Of a stretch of 64,000 nucleotides of DNA, positions 39,551 through 49,386 are shown in pieces. The notes beneath the pieces were generated by a model. It did not search any database, was not told where the DNA came from, and saw only the letters and a program-made list of their open reading frames with translations. Origin of the DNA: Hyphomicrobiaceae bacterium. Lineage in GTDB: Bacteria > Pseudomonadota > Alphaproteobacteria > Rhizobiales > Hyphomicrobiaceae. How positions within the stretch are numbered: position 1 is the first letter of the stretch; every line of letters begins with the position of its first letter. A program made the translations under genes and the position numbers. The stretch lies in the NCBI GenBank assembly GCA_002919265.1, contig PKEY01000085.1, forward strand, positions 19,056 through 83,055, given 5' to 3'.

Positions 39551-40156
39551 GTGGGTGAAGCCAAGGTGGCTATGGACTCGCCGGTCAACGTACAGGCTGT
39601 GGATAGCCGCACCTATGCTATCGACCGCGCCTTGGAGCCGCTGCGGTGGTTTTTCCGCTGGGGTAGCGTCGCCATGCTGGTAGCGATGGTATCGCTCCCC
39701 TTCATCCAGGTCATCGCGCGCGAAATCCTGTCGGCGCCATTCATCGGCGTTGAGGAACTCACCCGCTTCATGCTGATCTGCACTGTTTTGATAGCGCTTC
39801 CCTACGTGATCACGTCCGGTGCGAACATCCGCATGGACGAGCTGATCACGATGCTTCCCAAGGGTGTGCTTCGCATCATACGCATCGTCATTGGCTTGAC
39901 GGGAGCGGCTACCTTTGCAGCGATGACGGTAGCCAGCGCGGTGGCGATAACGACCAATCTCGATAATTCCACGCCGACGCTCGGCATTCCGTACTGGATT
40001 TTCCTCGGCGCGGCCTTCGTCAGCTTCGCGATGAGCGCGCTGGAATGCCTCATCATGACGATCAAGGCCGTTCAGGATCGTCCGCTCTACATCACTTTCC
40101 CGCAGGAGCTCGAGCCTGAAGAGGAGCTCGACCTGCCGGAATCGATGCGGGGATGA
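39551..40156 (+). CDS. TRAP transporter small permease (DctQ family)
   Basis: 4-TM pattern, VIAREILSAPFIGVEELTRFMLI; GTG start at 39551 with GGGAGGA upstream. Confidence 0.9.
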   Translation: MGEAKVAMDSPVNVQAVDSRTYAIDRALEPLRWFFRWGSVAMLVAMVSLPFIQVIAREILSAPFIGVEELTRFMLICTVLIALPYVITSGANIRMDELITMLPKGVLRIIRIVIGLTGAATFAAMTVASAVAITTNLDNSTPTLGIPYWIFLGAAFVSFAMSALECLIMTIKAVQDRPLYITFPQELEPEEELDLPESMRG

Positions 40157-40171
40157 GAGCGGAGGTCGGAA

Positions 40172-41446
40172 ATGGCAATCACTCTTGTTCTCGCATTCGT
40201 AGCGCTCTTTGTATTCGGTTTTCCGGTGGTCATCGCGATCACGGTGCCGGCGCTGCTCTACGTCATATTGTCGGATTTCCCGCTGGAGCTGGTCGCGCAG
40301 CGCATGACCTATGCACTCGATTCTTTCCCGCTGGTCGCGGTGCCAGTCTTCATTTTCGTCGGCAGTCTGATGAATCAGGCCGGCATCACAAGTCACATTT
40401 TCCGCTTCGCCAATACGCTCGGCGGACGCGTGCCGGGTGGCCTCGCGCAGGTCAACGTCCTTGGATCGCTGATTTTCTCAGGGACATCTGGTGCAGCACT
40501 GGCAGATATCGGCGGACTGGGGCGCATCGAGATCCGTGCCATGGTGCGCAACGGTTTTTCTCCCGCCTATGCCGCGGCGATAACCGGCGCATCTGCCGTA
40601 GTCGGCCCGATTTTTCCCCCTTCAATTCCGCTCATCATCTACGGCGCTGCCACCAGCACCTCAATTGTCCAGCTGTTGATCGCCGGCATCATGCCAGCGC
40701 TTCTGTACACGGGCATATTGATGCTGACAGTCGCCTGGCTCGCCTATCGGTATAACCATCCGCGCTCGTCGCGCTGGCCAACATTCCGGGAGATCTGGGC
40801 AGCTTTCTTGCCGGCGCTGCCGGCTTTGCTGGCACCGGTCCTGCTCGTTGGTGGGATGTTGGCGGGCCTGTTTACGCCTACTGAGGCAGCGTCAATCACG
40901 GTGGCCTACATTCTGCTGATCACCGTTTTCTTTTACGGTGGCATCACCTGGGAACGGTTGCGCTTCGCCCTCTTCGACACCGTGAAGACCACGTCGGCCG
41001 TGCTCATCATTGTGTCCGCGGCGGGGCTTTTCGGCTGGGTGATGGCAATCGAGCAGCTACCGCAGATCTTTACGCGCGCCCTGTTGTCACTCTCGACCGA
41101 TCCGGTGGTGCTGCTCTTGATTGTGAACGTTCTGCTCCTGATCGCGGGTATGTTCATAGACAGCACCACAGCAACGCTACTTATAGCGCCGCTGGTGATA
41201 GCGCCGTTGACCATGGCCGGAGTCGACCCGGTTCATCTCGGCATTATCTTCGTCTTCAACCTGATGATCGGCCTTTTGACGCCACCGATGGGGTTGGGGC
41301 TCTTCTTGCTGTCCCACATCGCTGGCATATCGATGTGGGCGGTGTTGCGCGCGGTGCTGCCGTTCTACATCCCGCTTTTGGTCTCACTGATCATCATCAC
41401 GTTCTGGCCGGATCTTTCGCTCTGGCTTCCGAAGATGATGCGCTGA
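40172..41446 (+). CDS. TRAP transporter large permease (DctM family)
   Basis: Multi-TM; FSGTSGAALADIGGLGRIEIRAM, NLMIGLLTPPMGLGLFL. Confidence 0.95.
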   Translation: MAITLVLAFVALFVFGFPVVIAITVPALLYVILSDFPLELVAQRMTYALDSFPLVAVPVFIFVGSLMNQAGITSHIFRFANTLGGRVPGGLAQVNVLGSLIFSGTSGAALADIGGLGRIEIRAMVRNGFSPAYAAAITGASAVVGPIFPPSIPLIIYGAATSTSIVQLLIAGIMPALLYTGILMLTVAWLAYRYNHPRSSRWPTFREIWAAFLPALPALLAPVLLVGGMLAGLFTPTEAASITVAYILLITVFFYGGITWERLRFALFDTVKTTSAVLIIVSAAGLFGWVMAIEQLPQIFTRALLSLSTDPVVLLLIVNVLLLIAGMFIDSTTATLLIAPLVIAPLTMAGVDPVHLGIIFVFNLMIGLLTPPMGLGLFLLSHIAGISMWAVLRAVLPFYIPLLVSLIIITFWPDLSLWLPKMMR

Positions 41447-41509
41447 TCATGCCAGCGGGTTTTGAGGACAGAGAGAAAGACAGTCCGCACAGGTACGATT
41501 TGATAGAGG

Positions 41510-41540
41510 AGCCGCTATGCAATCAGCATAGCGGCTTTTC
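41510..41540 (+). terminator. Rho-independent terminator of TRAP operon
   Basis: AGCCGCTATGC/GCATAGCGGCT 11-bp stem, TTTTCT tail. Confidence 0.88.
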
Positions 41541-41559
41541 TGCTACGAGGCCGACAGCC

Positions 41560-42726
41560 TCACTTCGTCGGCAACCCGGCAAAAGCTTGCTGCAAATCCG
41601 CGATGAGATCGGCTGGGTCTTCGAGGCCAATGTGCAGACGAATGAGCGCGCCACCTTTCCAGCCTGGAATTCCGCCCTCGGGATAAACCATGGCGAGGCT
41701 TTCGTAACCGCCCCAGGAAGCGCCGAGGCCGAACAGCTTTAGCCTGTCGGCCATGTGGTCAACATCGTCTTGCTTGATGTGCGGCTTGAATGCGACCGAC
41801 AGCAGGCCGTTGGCGCCGGTGAAGTCACGTTTCCAGATTTCATGGCCCGGGTGCGACGGTAACGGCGGATAGAGGACACGCTCGACCTGAGGCTGCTCTT
41901 CGAGCCAGCGGATAACCTCCTTCGCATGCTCGCAATGCATGGCAATGCGCGCGCTCGCCGTACGCAATCCGCGCAAGGCGGCGTAGGCATCGTCAGGACT
42001 TACGGTCTGGCCCAGCAAGCCAGCGTCATAGGCAAGCTGCTCAGCCGCCCGGGCATTCGCGGTGACCGAGCCCATTACCAAATCGGAATGGCCGGCGATG
42101 TACTTGGTGACGGCGACGATTGAAATGTCCGCACCCAGCGCGATTGGACAATAGAGCCCCGGGGCTCCCCAGGTATTGTCCGCCGCGAGCAACGTATTTT
42201 CACGATCCTTGAGCAGTGCAGCGATCGCCGGCAGATCCTGCAGGTCGTAGATGATCGAGCCCGGAATTTCGACGTAAACCAGCCGTGTCTCGGGCCGCAG
42301 GCGCTTCGCGACTTCCTCGTGACCGCCGGGATAAAACTCGCAATCGATTCCGCGCGGCCGCAAGAAGCGCACGGCGATCGCGCGCGCGGGACCGTAAATC
42401 GACTCGGACAGCAGGCAGTGGTCGCCCGGCTTCAGCACCGAGAGAAACACGTGCGCGATGGCAGCAAGGCCTGACGGAAACAGCATCGTCCGCACGCCCT
42501 GCTCAATCTCGGTAATCGCATCTTCCAGCGCGAACGTGGTGGGCGTGCCACGCGCACCGTAGGAGAAAACGCGCTCGTTGCCTTCGCGTCGGGTGCGGAT
42601 GGACTTGAGCGTGTCTGTATCGCGATAGAGGACCGTCGAAGCGCGGATCACGGGCGGATTGACGGCCTGCGTTTCAGCCTCCGCATGATTGCGCGCCATG
42701 TGAACGAGCTTCGTCTTGTCCTTCAT
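41560..42726 (-). CDS. metC: Cys/Met metabolism PLP-dependent enzyme (cystathionine beta-lyase-like)
   Basis: KTKLVHMARNHAEAETQAVNPPVIRASTVLY, FALEDAITEIEQG, TKYIAGHSDLVMGSV lysine site. Confidence 0.88.
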   Translation of the reverse strand: MKDKTKLVHMARNHAEAETQAVNPPVIRASTVLYRDTDTLKSIRTRREGNERVFSYGARGTPTTFALEDAITEIEQGVRTMLFPSGLAAIAHVFLSVLKPGDHCLLSESIYGPARAIAVRFLRPRGIDCEFYPGGHEEVAKRLRPETRLVYVEIPGSIIYDLQDLPAIAALLKDRENTLLAADNTWGAPGLYCPIALGADISIVAVTKYIAGHSDLVMGSVTANARAAEQLAYDAGLLGQTVSPDDAYAALRGLRTASARIAMHCEHAKEVIRWLEEQPQVERVLYPPLPSHPGHEIWKRDFTGANGLLSVAFKPHIKQDDVDHMADRLKLFGLGASWGGYESLAMVYPEGGIPGWKGGALIRLHIGLEDPADLIADLQQAFAGLPTK

Positions 42727-42779
42727 CGACGTCCTCTCAAGTCCTTGAAAAATATCGGCGGATAATACGGCGAACGCGC

Positions 42780-45395
42780 CTAGGCCAAACCCAGCGCGTC
42801 CGCGACGAGAGCGCGCGCCTGCGCAGCGAGCCAGGTTTTGACGCCCATAGCAGGCGTTGCAGCTGCCGGTCGGCCCGCACGGCGGATCGGACGACCGATC
42901 ACCCGCTCGATATGCGGAGCAAGGTGGCGGAAATAGCCCATGTTTTCGGGCTCTTCCTCGCACCAAACAAACTCAGCCTTGGAATAGGGCTTCAGCGCGG
43001 CTGCGAGTGCATCTGCCGGGAACGGCCAAAGTTGCTCGATGCGAACAAGTGCCACTTGCTTTTCGAGTTTGTTTTCGGCGCGCGCCTGTAGAAGCTCGTA
43101 ATAGACCTTGCCCGTGCACAGAACGACCCGCTTCGGACGCTTGACCGCGGCATCGACGATGACCGGCGTAAACGCAGTGCCCGGCCCGAACTCCGCAAGC
43201 GAAGACACGCAGGCCTTGTGGCGAAGCAACGCCTTCGGTGTCAGCACGACGAGCGGTTTTCGGAAGGGCCAATGAATCTGACGGCGGAGCAAATGGAAAA
43301 AGTTCGCCGGAGTCGAAACATTGGCCACGATGAGGTTGGCGTCGGCGCACGCCGCAAGCAGCCTCTCCGGACGGCCCGTCGAATGATCCGGCCCACCACC
43401 GTCGAGGCCATGCGGAAGGAAAATGACGAGACCTGTCGACCTCAGCCAGCGATCCTCACTGCAGGCAATGCACTGGTCGAAAACCGGCTGGGCGATGTTG
43501 AGAAACTCACCGAACTGCGCCTCCCACACCACCAGCCGGCGCGGATCAGCCAGGCTCACGCCGTACTCGAAACAAAGCACGGCGTGCTCAATGAGCGGCG
43601 TGTTGTGAACTTCGACATGTGCCTTGTCGCGCGCGGCAGGAGCGAGTACGAGGTGACGCGCACCGGTCGTCTGGTCGTGCAGTTCGAGGTGTCGCTGCGT
43701 GAAGGCTCCACGCAACGCATCCTGACCACTGAACCGCACGGGCGTGCCTTCCGCCAACAATGACGCAAAGGCCAGAGCTTCTCCCGTTGCCCAGTTGATC
43801 CCCTCGCCCGTTTCGATGGACTGACGCCGTTCTTCCAAAAACCGCGCCACTTTGGGATCGACGTTGAAACCCCGCGGGACCTCGGTCAACAGCGCACCGA
43901 GCCGCTTCAGCTCCTCAAACGGGAGACCGGTAATGGGCGAACTAAGCGTGTCCTCCAAGCTTCCGCAACGGAAGCCGGCCCATGCGCCTTCGAACCAGTC
44001 GGCTCGGTTCACTGCGTAGGATTTCGCAGCTTCGAGGCCTGCGCGGATTTCCTCATCCATCGCCCGAGCTGCTTCAGCCATCACCGACGTGTCGATCCCC
44101 TCGTCGGCAAGCTGTGCGGCGTAGATCTCGTTCACAGGTGGCCGTGCGTCGATGGCGCGATACATCACCGGCTGCGTGAAACGTGGTTCGTCGAATTCGT
44201 TGTGGCCGGGACGACGGTAGCAGACGAGATCGATGACGATGTCGCTGCCAAAAGCGGCCCGCCAGCGCGCGGCAACCTGCGCGGCCCGCCACACGGCATC
44301 CGGATCATCGCCGTTGACATGCAGAACAGGCGCTTCGACGAGCTTGGCGATATCCGACGGATGACGAGCAGAACGGCCCTCCTCGGGTAGCGTCGTGAAC
44401 CCGAGCTGGTTGTTGATGAGGACGTGGATCGTCCCACCGAGATCGTAAGGCGCAAGGCGGGAAAGCTGAAACATTTCCGCGACCAGCCCCTGCCCTGCGA
44501 AACTTGCATCCGTGTGCAGCAGCAGCGGCAGCACCGCCCGGCGGCCCTCGTCGGGGCCACGCATACGCTGCTTCGCTCGCGCGCGGCCCTGGCTGATAAT
44601 CGGCACAAGTTGCAGATGCGAGGGGTGCGGCGAGACCGAAAAGCGAATGTTGCGCCCGGCGATCTCGCGCTCGCCGGTATAGCCCAGGTGGTACGGCACA
44701 TCCGAAGAAACACCGAGACCCTCGGGGACGGGCGGCTTGCCTTGAATCTCCGCCAGCAGCGCACCCAGCGGTTTGCCGCAGATGTTGGCGAGCAGATTGA
44801 ACCGGCCGCGGTGCATGCCGCCGATGACGACTTCCTCGAGCCCCAGCGGCACACTCTCCTTCAACAGCACATCAAGCAGAACGATGAAGCTTTCCGCGCC
44901 GCCGAGGCCGAACAGGCGCGCACCAGGCAACCGTTGCGCCACCCCCGTCTCGAACGTATGCGCTCGGGTCAGCAGCGCGAGGATCGACTGGCGAGTGGCC
45001 GCATCTGGCGACACCTCAGCTTCTGCCTCGGCTTCCAGCCAGCGCCGCTTCTCGATGTCGTGGATGTATTCGAATTCCCAACCGATGGAGCCGCAGTAGG
45101 TGCGCTCGAGAAGGTGCACGAGCCCATGGGCCTGCGCCGGATCCAGGTCATGGTATGCCGGGTCAAGCTCCGGGACCTCAGGCAGAGGGGTCAGTCCCAA
45201 GGGGTCGAGCCGGGCTCTCAGAAATCCGCGATAGCGATAAGCCTGAACGAGAGCCCGCTCTGCAGGGGAGAGCACCGACTCTGTGCTGGGCTTGGCAGCA
45301 TAGAAGACGGCTTCGAGGGCTCCAGGGTCGCCAGCACCGGCGAACGTTTCCAGTAGCGAGGTGCGGCGTAGCTGCTCATTCATCTTCGACGTCAA
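42780..45395 (-). CDS. 2-oxoglutarate dehydrogenase E1-like (SucA paralogue), 871 aa
   Basis: EEVVIGGMHRGRFNLLANI, FAGQGLVAEMFQLSRL, INNQLGFTT, RRPGHNEFDEPRFTQP, C-terminal EEPENMGYFRHLAPHIERV. Confidence 0.88.
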   Translation of the reverse strand: MTSKMNEQLRRTSLLETFAGAGDPGALEAVFYAAKPSTESVLSPAERALVQAYRYRGFLRARLDPLGLTPLPEVPELDPAYHDLDPAQAHGLVHLLERTYCGSIGWEFEYIHDIEKRRWLEAEAEAEVSPDAATRQSILALLTRAHTFETGVAQRLPGARLFGLGGAESFIVLLDVLLKESVPLGLEEVVIGGMHRGRFNLLANICGKPLGALLAEIQGKPPVPEGLGVSSDVPYHLGYTGEREIAGRNIRFSVSPHPSHLQLVPIISQGRARAKQRMRGPDEGRRAVLPLLLHTDASFAGQGLVAEMFQLSRLAPYDLGGTIHVLINNQLGFTTLPEEGRSARHPSDIAKLVEAPVLHVNGDDPDAVWRAAQVAARWRAAFGSDIVIDLVCYRRPGHNEFDEPRFTQPVMYRAIDARPPVNEIYAAQLADEGIDTSVMAEAARAMDEEIRAGLEAAKSYAVNRADWFEGAWAGFRCGSLEDTLSSPITGLPFEELKRLGALLTEVPRGFNVDPKVARFLEERRQSIETGEGINWATGEALAFASLLAEGTPVRFSGQDALRGAFTQRHLELHDQTTGARHLVLAPAARDKAHVEVHNTPLIEHAVLCFEYGVSLADPRRLVVWEAQFGEFLNIAQPVFDQCIACSEDRWLRSTGLVIFLPHGLDGGGPDHSTGRPERLLAACADANLIVANVSTPANFFHLLRRQIHWPFRKPLVVLTPKALLRHKACVSSLAEFGPGTAFTPVIVDAAVKRPKRVVLCTGKVYYELLQARAENKLEKQVALVRIEQLWPFPADALAAALKPYSKAEFVWCEEEPENMGYFRHLAPHIERVIGRPIRRAGRPAAATPAMGVKTWLAAQARALVADALGLA

Positions 45396-45485
45396 TCCCT
45401 GGACACTTTGATATTAGTCCGGCACGAGAATTACACTCGCGGCCGCTAACCGTTAGCGCACAACGCAATTCCAGGAAACGACTTC

Positions 45486-46709
45486 ATGCCTGCTCCGCTC
45501 TCGCATATCCGCGTTCTGGATCTGTCCCGCGTCCTCGCCGGCCCCTGGGCCTCGCAGTTTCTGGCCGACATGGGCGCGGAGGTGATCAAGATCGAACGCC
45601 CGAAGAGCGGAGATGACACGCGTGGCTGGGGCCCGCCTTTCGCCGTGGAGCCCAGCGAAAACGACCCAGGCATTTCCGCCTATTTCGCCTGCGCCAATCG
45701 CGGCAAGAAGTCAGTGACCGTCGACATCGCCCATCCCAAGGGGCAGGAGCTGATCCGAAAGCTCGCGGCGCAGTCCGATGTGGTGATCGAGAACTTCAAG
45801 GTCGGCGGGCTTGCCAAGTACGGGCTCGACTACAACAGCCTCAAGGCCGTCAATCCGCGCCTCATCTACTGCTCGATCACTGGTTTCGGACAGACCGGTC
45901 CATATGCGCCGCGTGCAGGCTACGACTTCCTCGTCCAGGCCATGGGTGGTCTGATGAGCGTGACCGGCGAACCGGACGATGTTCCGGGCGGTGGCCCTGT
46001 AAAGGTCGGCGTCGCCATCTCCGACCAGATGGCGGGCATGAACGCGTTAGCGGCCATTCTCGCAGCCTTGCTGAAGCGGGAACGGACGGGCGAAGGCGAG
46101 TACATCGATGTAGCGCTACTTGACGCCACCGTCGCCGCGCTCATCAATCAGGCATCGACGTATCTCGTGTCAGGCATCGTACCCCAGCGCATGGGCAACG
46201 CGCATCCGACGGTAGTTCCCTATCAGGCGTTCGCAACAGCCGACGGTCACATCATCCTGGCCGTGGGCAATGACGGGCAATTTGCAAGGTTCTGCGCCGT
46301 TGCCGGTCTCGAGCATCTCGCGGAAGACGAGCGTTACAAAACGAACGCGGCTCGCATCATCAATCGCGACACGCTGATCCCGCAAATTGCGGAAGCGATC
46401 AAGCGGCGCACGTCTGCGGAATGGATCAAGCTGCTCGAGTCCAAGGCAGTGCCTTGCGGTCCGATCAACACCATTGATCAGGTCTTTGCCGACCCTCAGG
46501 TGCAGGCGCGTGGGATGCGACGCGTGCTCCAGCACGAGCGAATCGGTTCACTTCCGGTCGTGGCAAACCCGGTGCGGATGGCCTCGCACGATACCACTGC
46601 GCAGAAAGCACCGCCGCTGCTTGGTGAGGACACTGACGCGGTTCTGTCCGGATTGCTTGGGCTCTCGGCTGAGCAGATCGAAGCCCTCAGGTCCGAAGGT
46701 ATCGTCTAA
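45486..46709 (+). CDS. CaiB/BaiF family CoA transferase
   Basis: PLSHIRVLDLSRVLAGPWASQFLADMGAEVIKIERP, NRGKKSVTVDIAHPKGQELIRKLAAQSDVVIENFKVGGLAKYGLDY. Confidence 0.95.
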   Translation: MPAPLSHIRVLDLSRVLAGPWASQFLADMGAEVIKIERPKSGDDTRGWGPPFAVEPSENDPGISAYFACANRGKKSVTVDIAHPKGQELIRKLAAQSDVVIENFKVGGLAKYGLDYNSLKAVNPRLIYCSITGFGQTGPYAPRAGYDFLVQAMGGLMSVTGEPDDVPGGGPVKVGVAISDQMAGMNALAAILAALLKRERTGEGEYIDVALLDATVAALINQASTYLVSGIVPQRMGNAHPTVVPYQAFATADGHIILAVGNDGQFARFCAVAGLEHLAEDERYKTNAARIINRDTLIPQIAEAIKRRTSAEWIKLLESKAVPCGPINTIDQVFADPQVQARGMRRVLQHERIGSLPVVANPVRMASHDTTAQKAPPLLGEDTDAVLSGLLGLSAEQIEALRSEGIV

Positions 46710-46727
46710 TCGACGCCAAATTATTGC

Positions 46728-46760
46728 CGATGGGCGCTTCAGAAAATCGGGCGCCCATCG
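46728..46760. repeat. Inverted repeat between convergent genes, likely bidirectional terminator
   Basis: CGATGGGCGC/GCGCCCATCG 10-bp arms, 13-nt loop. Confidence 0.7.
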
Positions 46761-46776
46761 AAGCAGGACGGATCAA

Positions 46777-47094
46777 TTACTCTTCAGCCTTCTCCTCGGC
46801 CTCGCGGCGACGGCGCTCGCCGAGTGCCGCCTTGGCCAGCATGTGTGCGCTGACAGGAGCTGTGATGAACAGAAACACCATAGTGGCGAGCTCGCGCACG
46901 CCGAGCCCGGGCTCATTCGCAGATACGTGAACGAGCGAAGCGAGCACCACCGATCCAACGCCGAGTGTCGTCGCCTTCGTCGGCCCATGCAGCCGTGAGA
47001 AAAAGTCCGGCAGACGCGCGAGGCCGATGGAGCCGAGCAATGCGAACGTGGCTCCAATCAAAACAAGGGCGGACGTAATCAACTCGACTAGCAT
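46777..47094 (-). CDS. mrpG: Na+/H+ antiporter subunit G
   Basis: Position in mrp operon; LIGATFALLGSIGLARLPDFFSRLHGPTKATTLG. Confidence 0.93.
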   Translation of the reverse strand: MLVELITSALVLIGATFALLGSIGLARLPDFFSRLHGPTKATTLGVGSVVLASLVHVSANEPGLGVRELATMVFLFITAPVSAHMLAKAALGERRRREAEEKAEE

Positions 47095-47102
47095 GGCGCA
47101 CC

Positions 47103-47372
47103 CTACTCAATCACGTCGCCGCTGAGCATGAACTTGCAATAGGCGGCCGTACTGACGAAGCCCATCATCGCTATGAGCAGCGCGGCCTCGAAGTAGATGG
47201 AGCTTCCGATGCTGATGCCGAACAGCAGCACGAGGGCGATCGTATTGATCGAAAGCGTGTCGAGCGCCACGACCCGATCCGGTAGCTCCGGCCCGCGAAT
47301 GAGCCGGAACAGGTTCAGAAACATGGCGATCATCACCATGCCGATCGCAACGGGCACCACATAGCTCAGCAT
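47103..47372 (-). CDS. mrpF: Na+/H+ antiporter subunit F
   Basis: FRLIRGPELPDRVVALDTLSINTIALVLL. Confidence 0.92.
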   Translation of the reverse strand: MLSYVVPVAIGMVMIAMFLNLFRLIRGPELPDRVVALDTLSINTIALVLLFGISIGSSIYFEAALLIAMMGFVSTAAYCKFMLSGDVIE

Positions 47373-47857
47373 CCGAAGGTCTCCTTCAACGGAACCTCAT
47401 AGCGGGTCTTGATCAGGCGAACGAGTTCGTCCGGATCGTCCAGATCGAGGGCATGAACAAGCAGTGCGCGCCGCGTGCGGTCGATATCGATGGAAACCGT
47501 GCCCGGCGTAAGCGCAACGACGCTGCCGAGAAGGACGGCGACGAAGCGATCGTCGATGTCCAGCGGAACTTCGACGAACTGCGAGCGAAGCTTGTCGGTT
47601 GGCCCCAGAACGAGGCGGGCAACGCGAAGATTCGCGACGACGATGTCGTAGAGCAAAACCAGAAACAGTCGAATGCCTACGAGCGGGCGCACAATTCTCA
47701 GCCGCTCAGGCCAGAATGGCGCCGTGACAATGGGAATGACCAATCCGATCGCCGTGCCAAGCAATACCTGACCGACGCTGATGTCGGAGGCGAGCATCAG
47801 CCACAGCACCAAGATCGTGAAGGTCAGTAACGGCCTCGGCACCAGACGTTTCATCAT
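47366..47857 (-). CDS. mrpE: Na+/H+ antiporter subunit E
   Basis: TPGTVSIDIDRTRRALLVHALD; operon position. Confidence 0.92.
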   Translation of the reverse strand: MMKRLVPRPLLTFTILVLWLMLASDISVGQVLLGTAIGLVIPIVTAPFWPERLRIVRPLVGIRLFLVLLYDIVVANLRVARLVLGPTDKLRSQFVEVPLDIDDRFVAVLLGSVVALTPGTVSIDIDRTRRALLVHALDLDDPDELVRLIKTRYEVPLKETFGC

Positions 47858-49386
47858 GGCCGCCGCTCCCTGTAGATCTGCGGTGAGGTGCTGAGCACCG
47901 CGTCCACGTAAAGCTGGCGTGTGACGAGCTGGTCGGCAGCTGCGCGGGCGTATGCCGAAACGGAGCTCGTCATGAGCGTGAGCATCGGGCTTGCGGAAAC
48001 AAGCAAAATGAGTGCGAAACCCCGCAATTTGCTGGGTTCGGGATACTCAGGCCTCGGCTCATCAGCCTTGGGTTCCCAGAAAAGCACACTGACCTGCCGC
48101 GCGAGCGCAAGTCCGACAATTACGCTGGACACCAGCAACGCCACCCAGATCGTGACAACCCATTCGCTATTCTCCACCGACTTCATCAGCATGAATTTGC
48201 CGAAGAAGCCCGACAGGGGCGGCATGCCACTCACCGCGATCGTCAGAACGAGGAACGCAGCACCGAGCTGCACGAGATCGCGGACGTGCGGCCCACGTTC
48301 CAGCTGGTCTCCCAGTTCACCGCGCTGCCTTGCGACGGCATCGGCAAGCAGGAAGAAGCCGCCCGTAACCAGGGTGGAGTGCAGCATGTAATAGATCACC
48401 GCTGCCACGCCAGCGAGGTTGAGCAACTGGCTGGCTACCGACAACAGTGACCCCGTCGACAACACCACGAGATAAGCGACCAGTACGGACAAGCGATTTG
48501 CGGCAAGCACTCCGATTGTCCCCACCGCGATGGTCAAGGTTGCGATCGGAACCAGCCAGGGCTCAAGCAGATTGGCCGTAAACGTGGCGCCGGCGAGAAT
48601 GATGTTGGAAATCCTGAGCAGAGCATAAACGCCGACCTTGGTGAGAATGGCGAACAGAGCGGCGACCGACGGCAGCGCCGCGCTGTAGGTCAGCGGCAAC
48701 CAGTACGATAACGGCAGTAACGCCGCCTTTAGGGCGAACACAATGATGAGAAATACGAACGCCGTGCGCACGAGCGCCTGATCCGATTTCGGCACCTGAG
48801 GCAAAACGATCGCCAGATCGGCAATGTTGAGCGTGCCCAGCATTCCGTAAATGAGAGCGAGCGCGATCAGAAACAGAGTCGACGCCGACAGATTAAGAAC
48901 GACATAGGCAACGCTCGCTCGTGCCCGCTGCGAACCGCCTCCGTGCGCCAGCAATCCGTAGGACGCCGCAAGCAGAATTTCGAAAAAGACGAAGAGATTG
49001 AAAATATCGCCCGTCAGAAATGCCCCGTTGAGGCCGGCAAGCTGAAGCTGAAAAAGCGCGTGAAAGCCACGCCCTTTCGCGTCTGCACCGGCAACGGAAT
49101 AAAGCAGCGCCGGCACGGCTAGAACCGCCGTCAGCATCAGCATGATGGCGGATAAGCGATCCAGCACCAGAACTATGCCGAACGGGGCCGGCCACGTCCC
49201 CAGCGCATAGACCAAGATTTCACCAAGCGCTGCAGAGGCGATGAGCCCCGTCGATATAAGCAGCAACAGAAACGTTGATATAAGCGAGACCGCGCGCTGA
49301 TAGACAATTCCGCTTGCGTGCCCGGCAACGCAGAGCGCCGCTGCCAACAACGGGAGCAAGATGGGAAGGAGCAGGACGTGATTCAC
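47854..49386 (-). CDS. mrpD: Na+/H+ antiporter subunit D
   Basis: Multi-TM NuoN/MrpD family; GDIFNLFVFFEILLAASYGLLAHGG. Confidence 0.94.
   Translation of the reverse strand: MNHVLLLPILLPLLAAALCVAGHASGIVYQRAVSLISTFLLLLISTGLIASAALGEILVYALGTWPAPFGIVLVLDRLSAIMLMLTAVLAVPALLYSVAGADAKGRGFHALFQLQLAGLNGAFLTGDIFNLFVFFEILLAASYGLLAHGGGSQRARASVAYVVLNLSASTLFLIALALIYGMLGTLNIADLAIVLPQVPKSDQALVRTAFVFLIIVFALKAALLPLSYWLPLTYSAALPSVAALFAILTKVGVYALLRISNIILAGATFTANLLEPWLVPIATLTIAVGTIGVLAANRLSVLVAYLVVLSTGSLLSVASQLLNLAGVAAVIYYMLHSTLVTGGFFLLADAVARQRGELGDQLERGPHVRDLVQLGAAFLVLTIAVSGMPPLSGFFGKFMLMKSVENSEWVVTIWVALLVSSVIVGLALARQVSVLFWEPKADEPRPEYPEPSKLRGFALILLVSASPMLTLMTSSVSAYARAAADQLVTRQLYVDAVLSTSPQIYRERRP

Noticed and set aside
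44424-45356. 310-aa plus-strand ORF
   Set aside because: Lies fully antisense to the SucA-like gene, whose protein has clear family motifs
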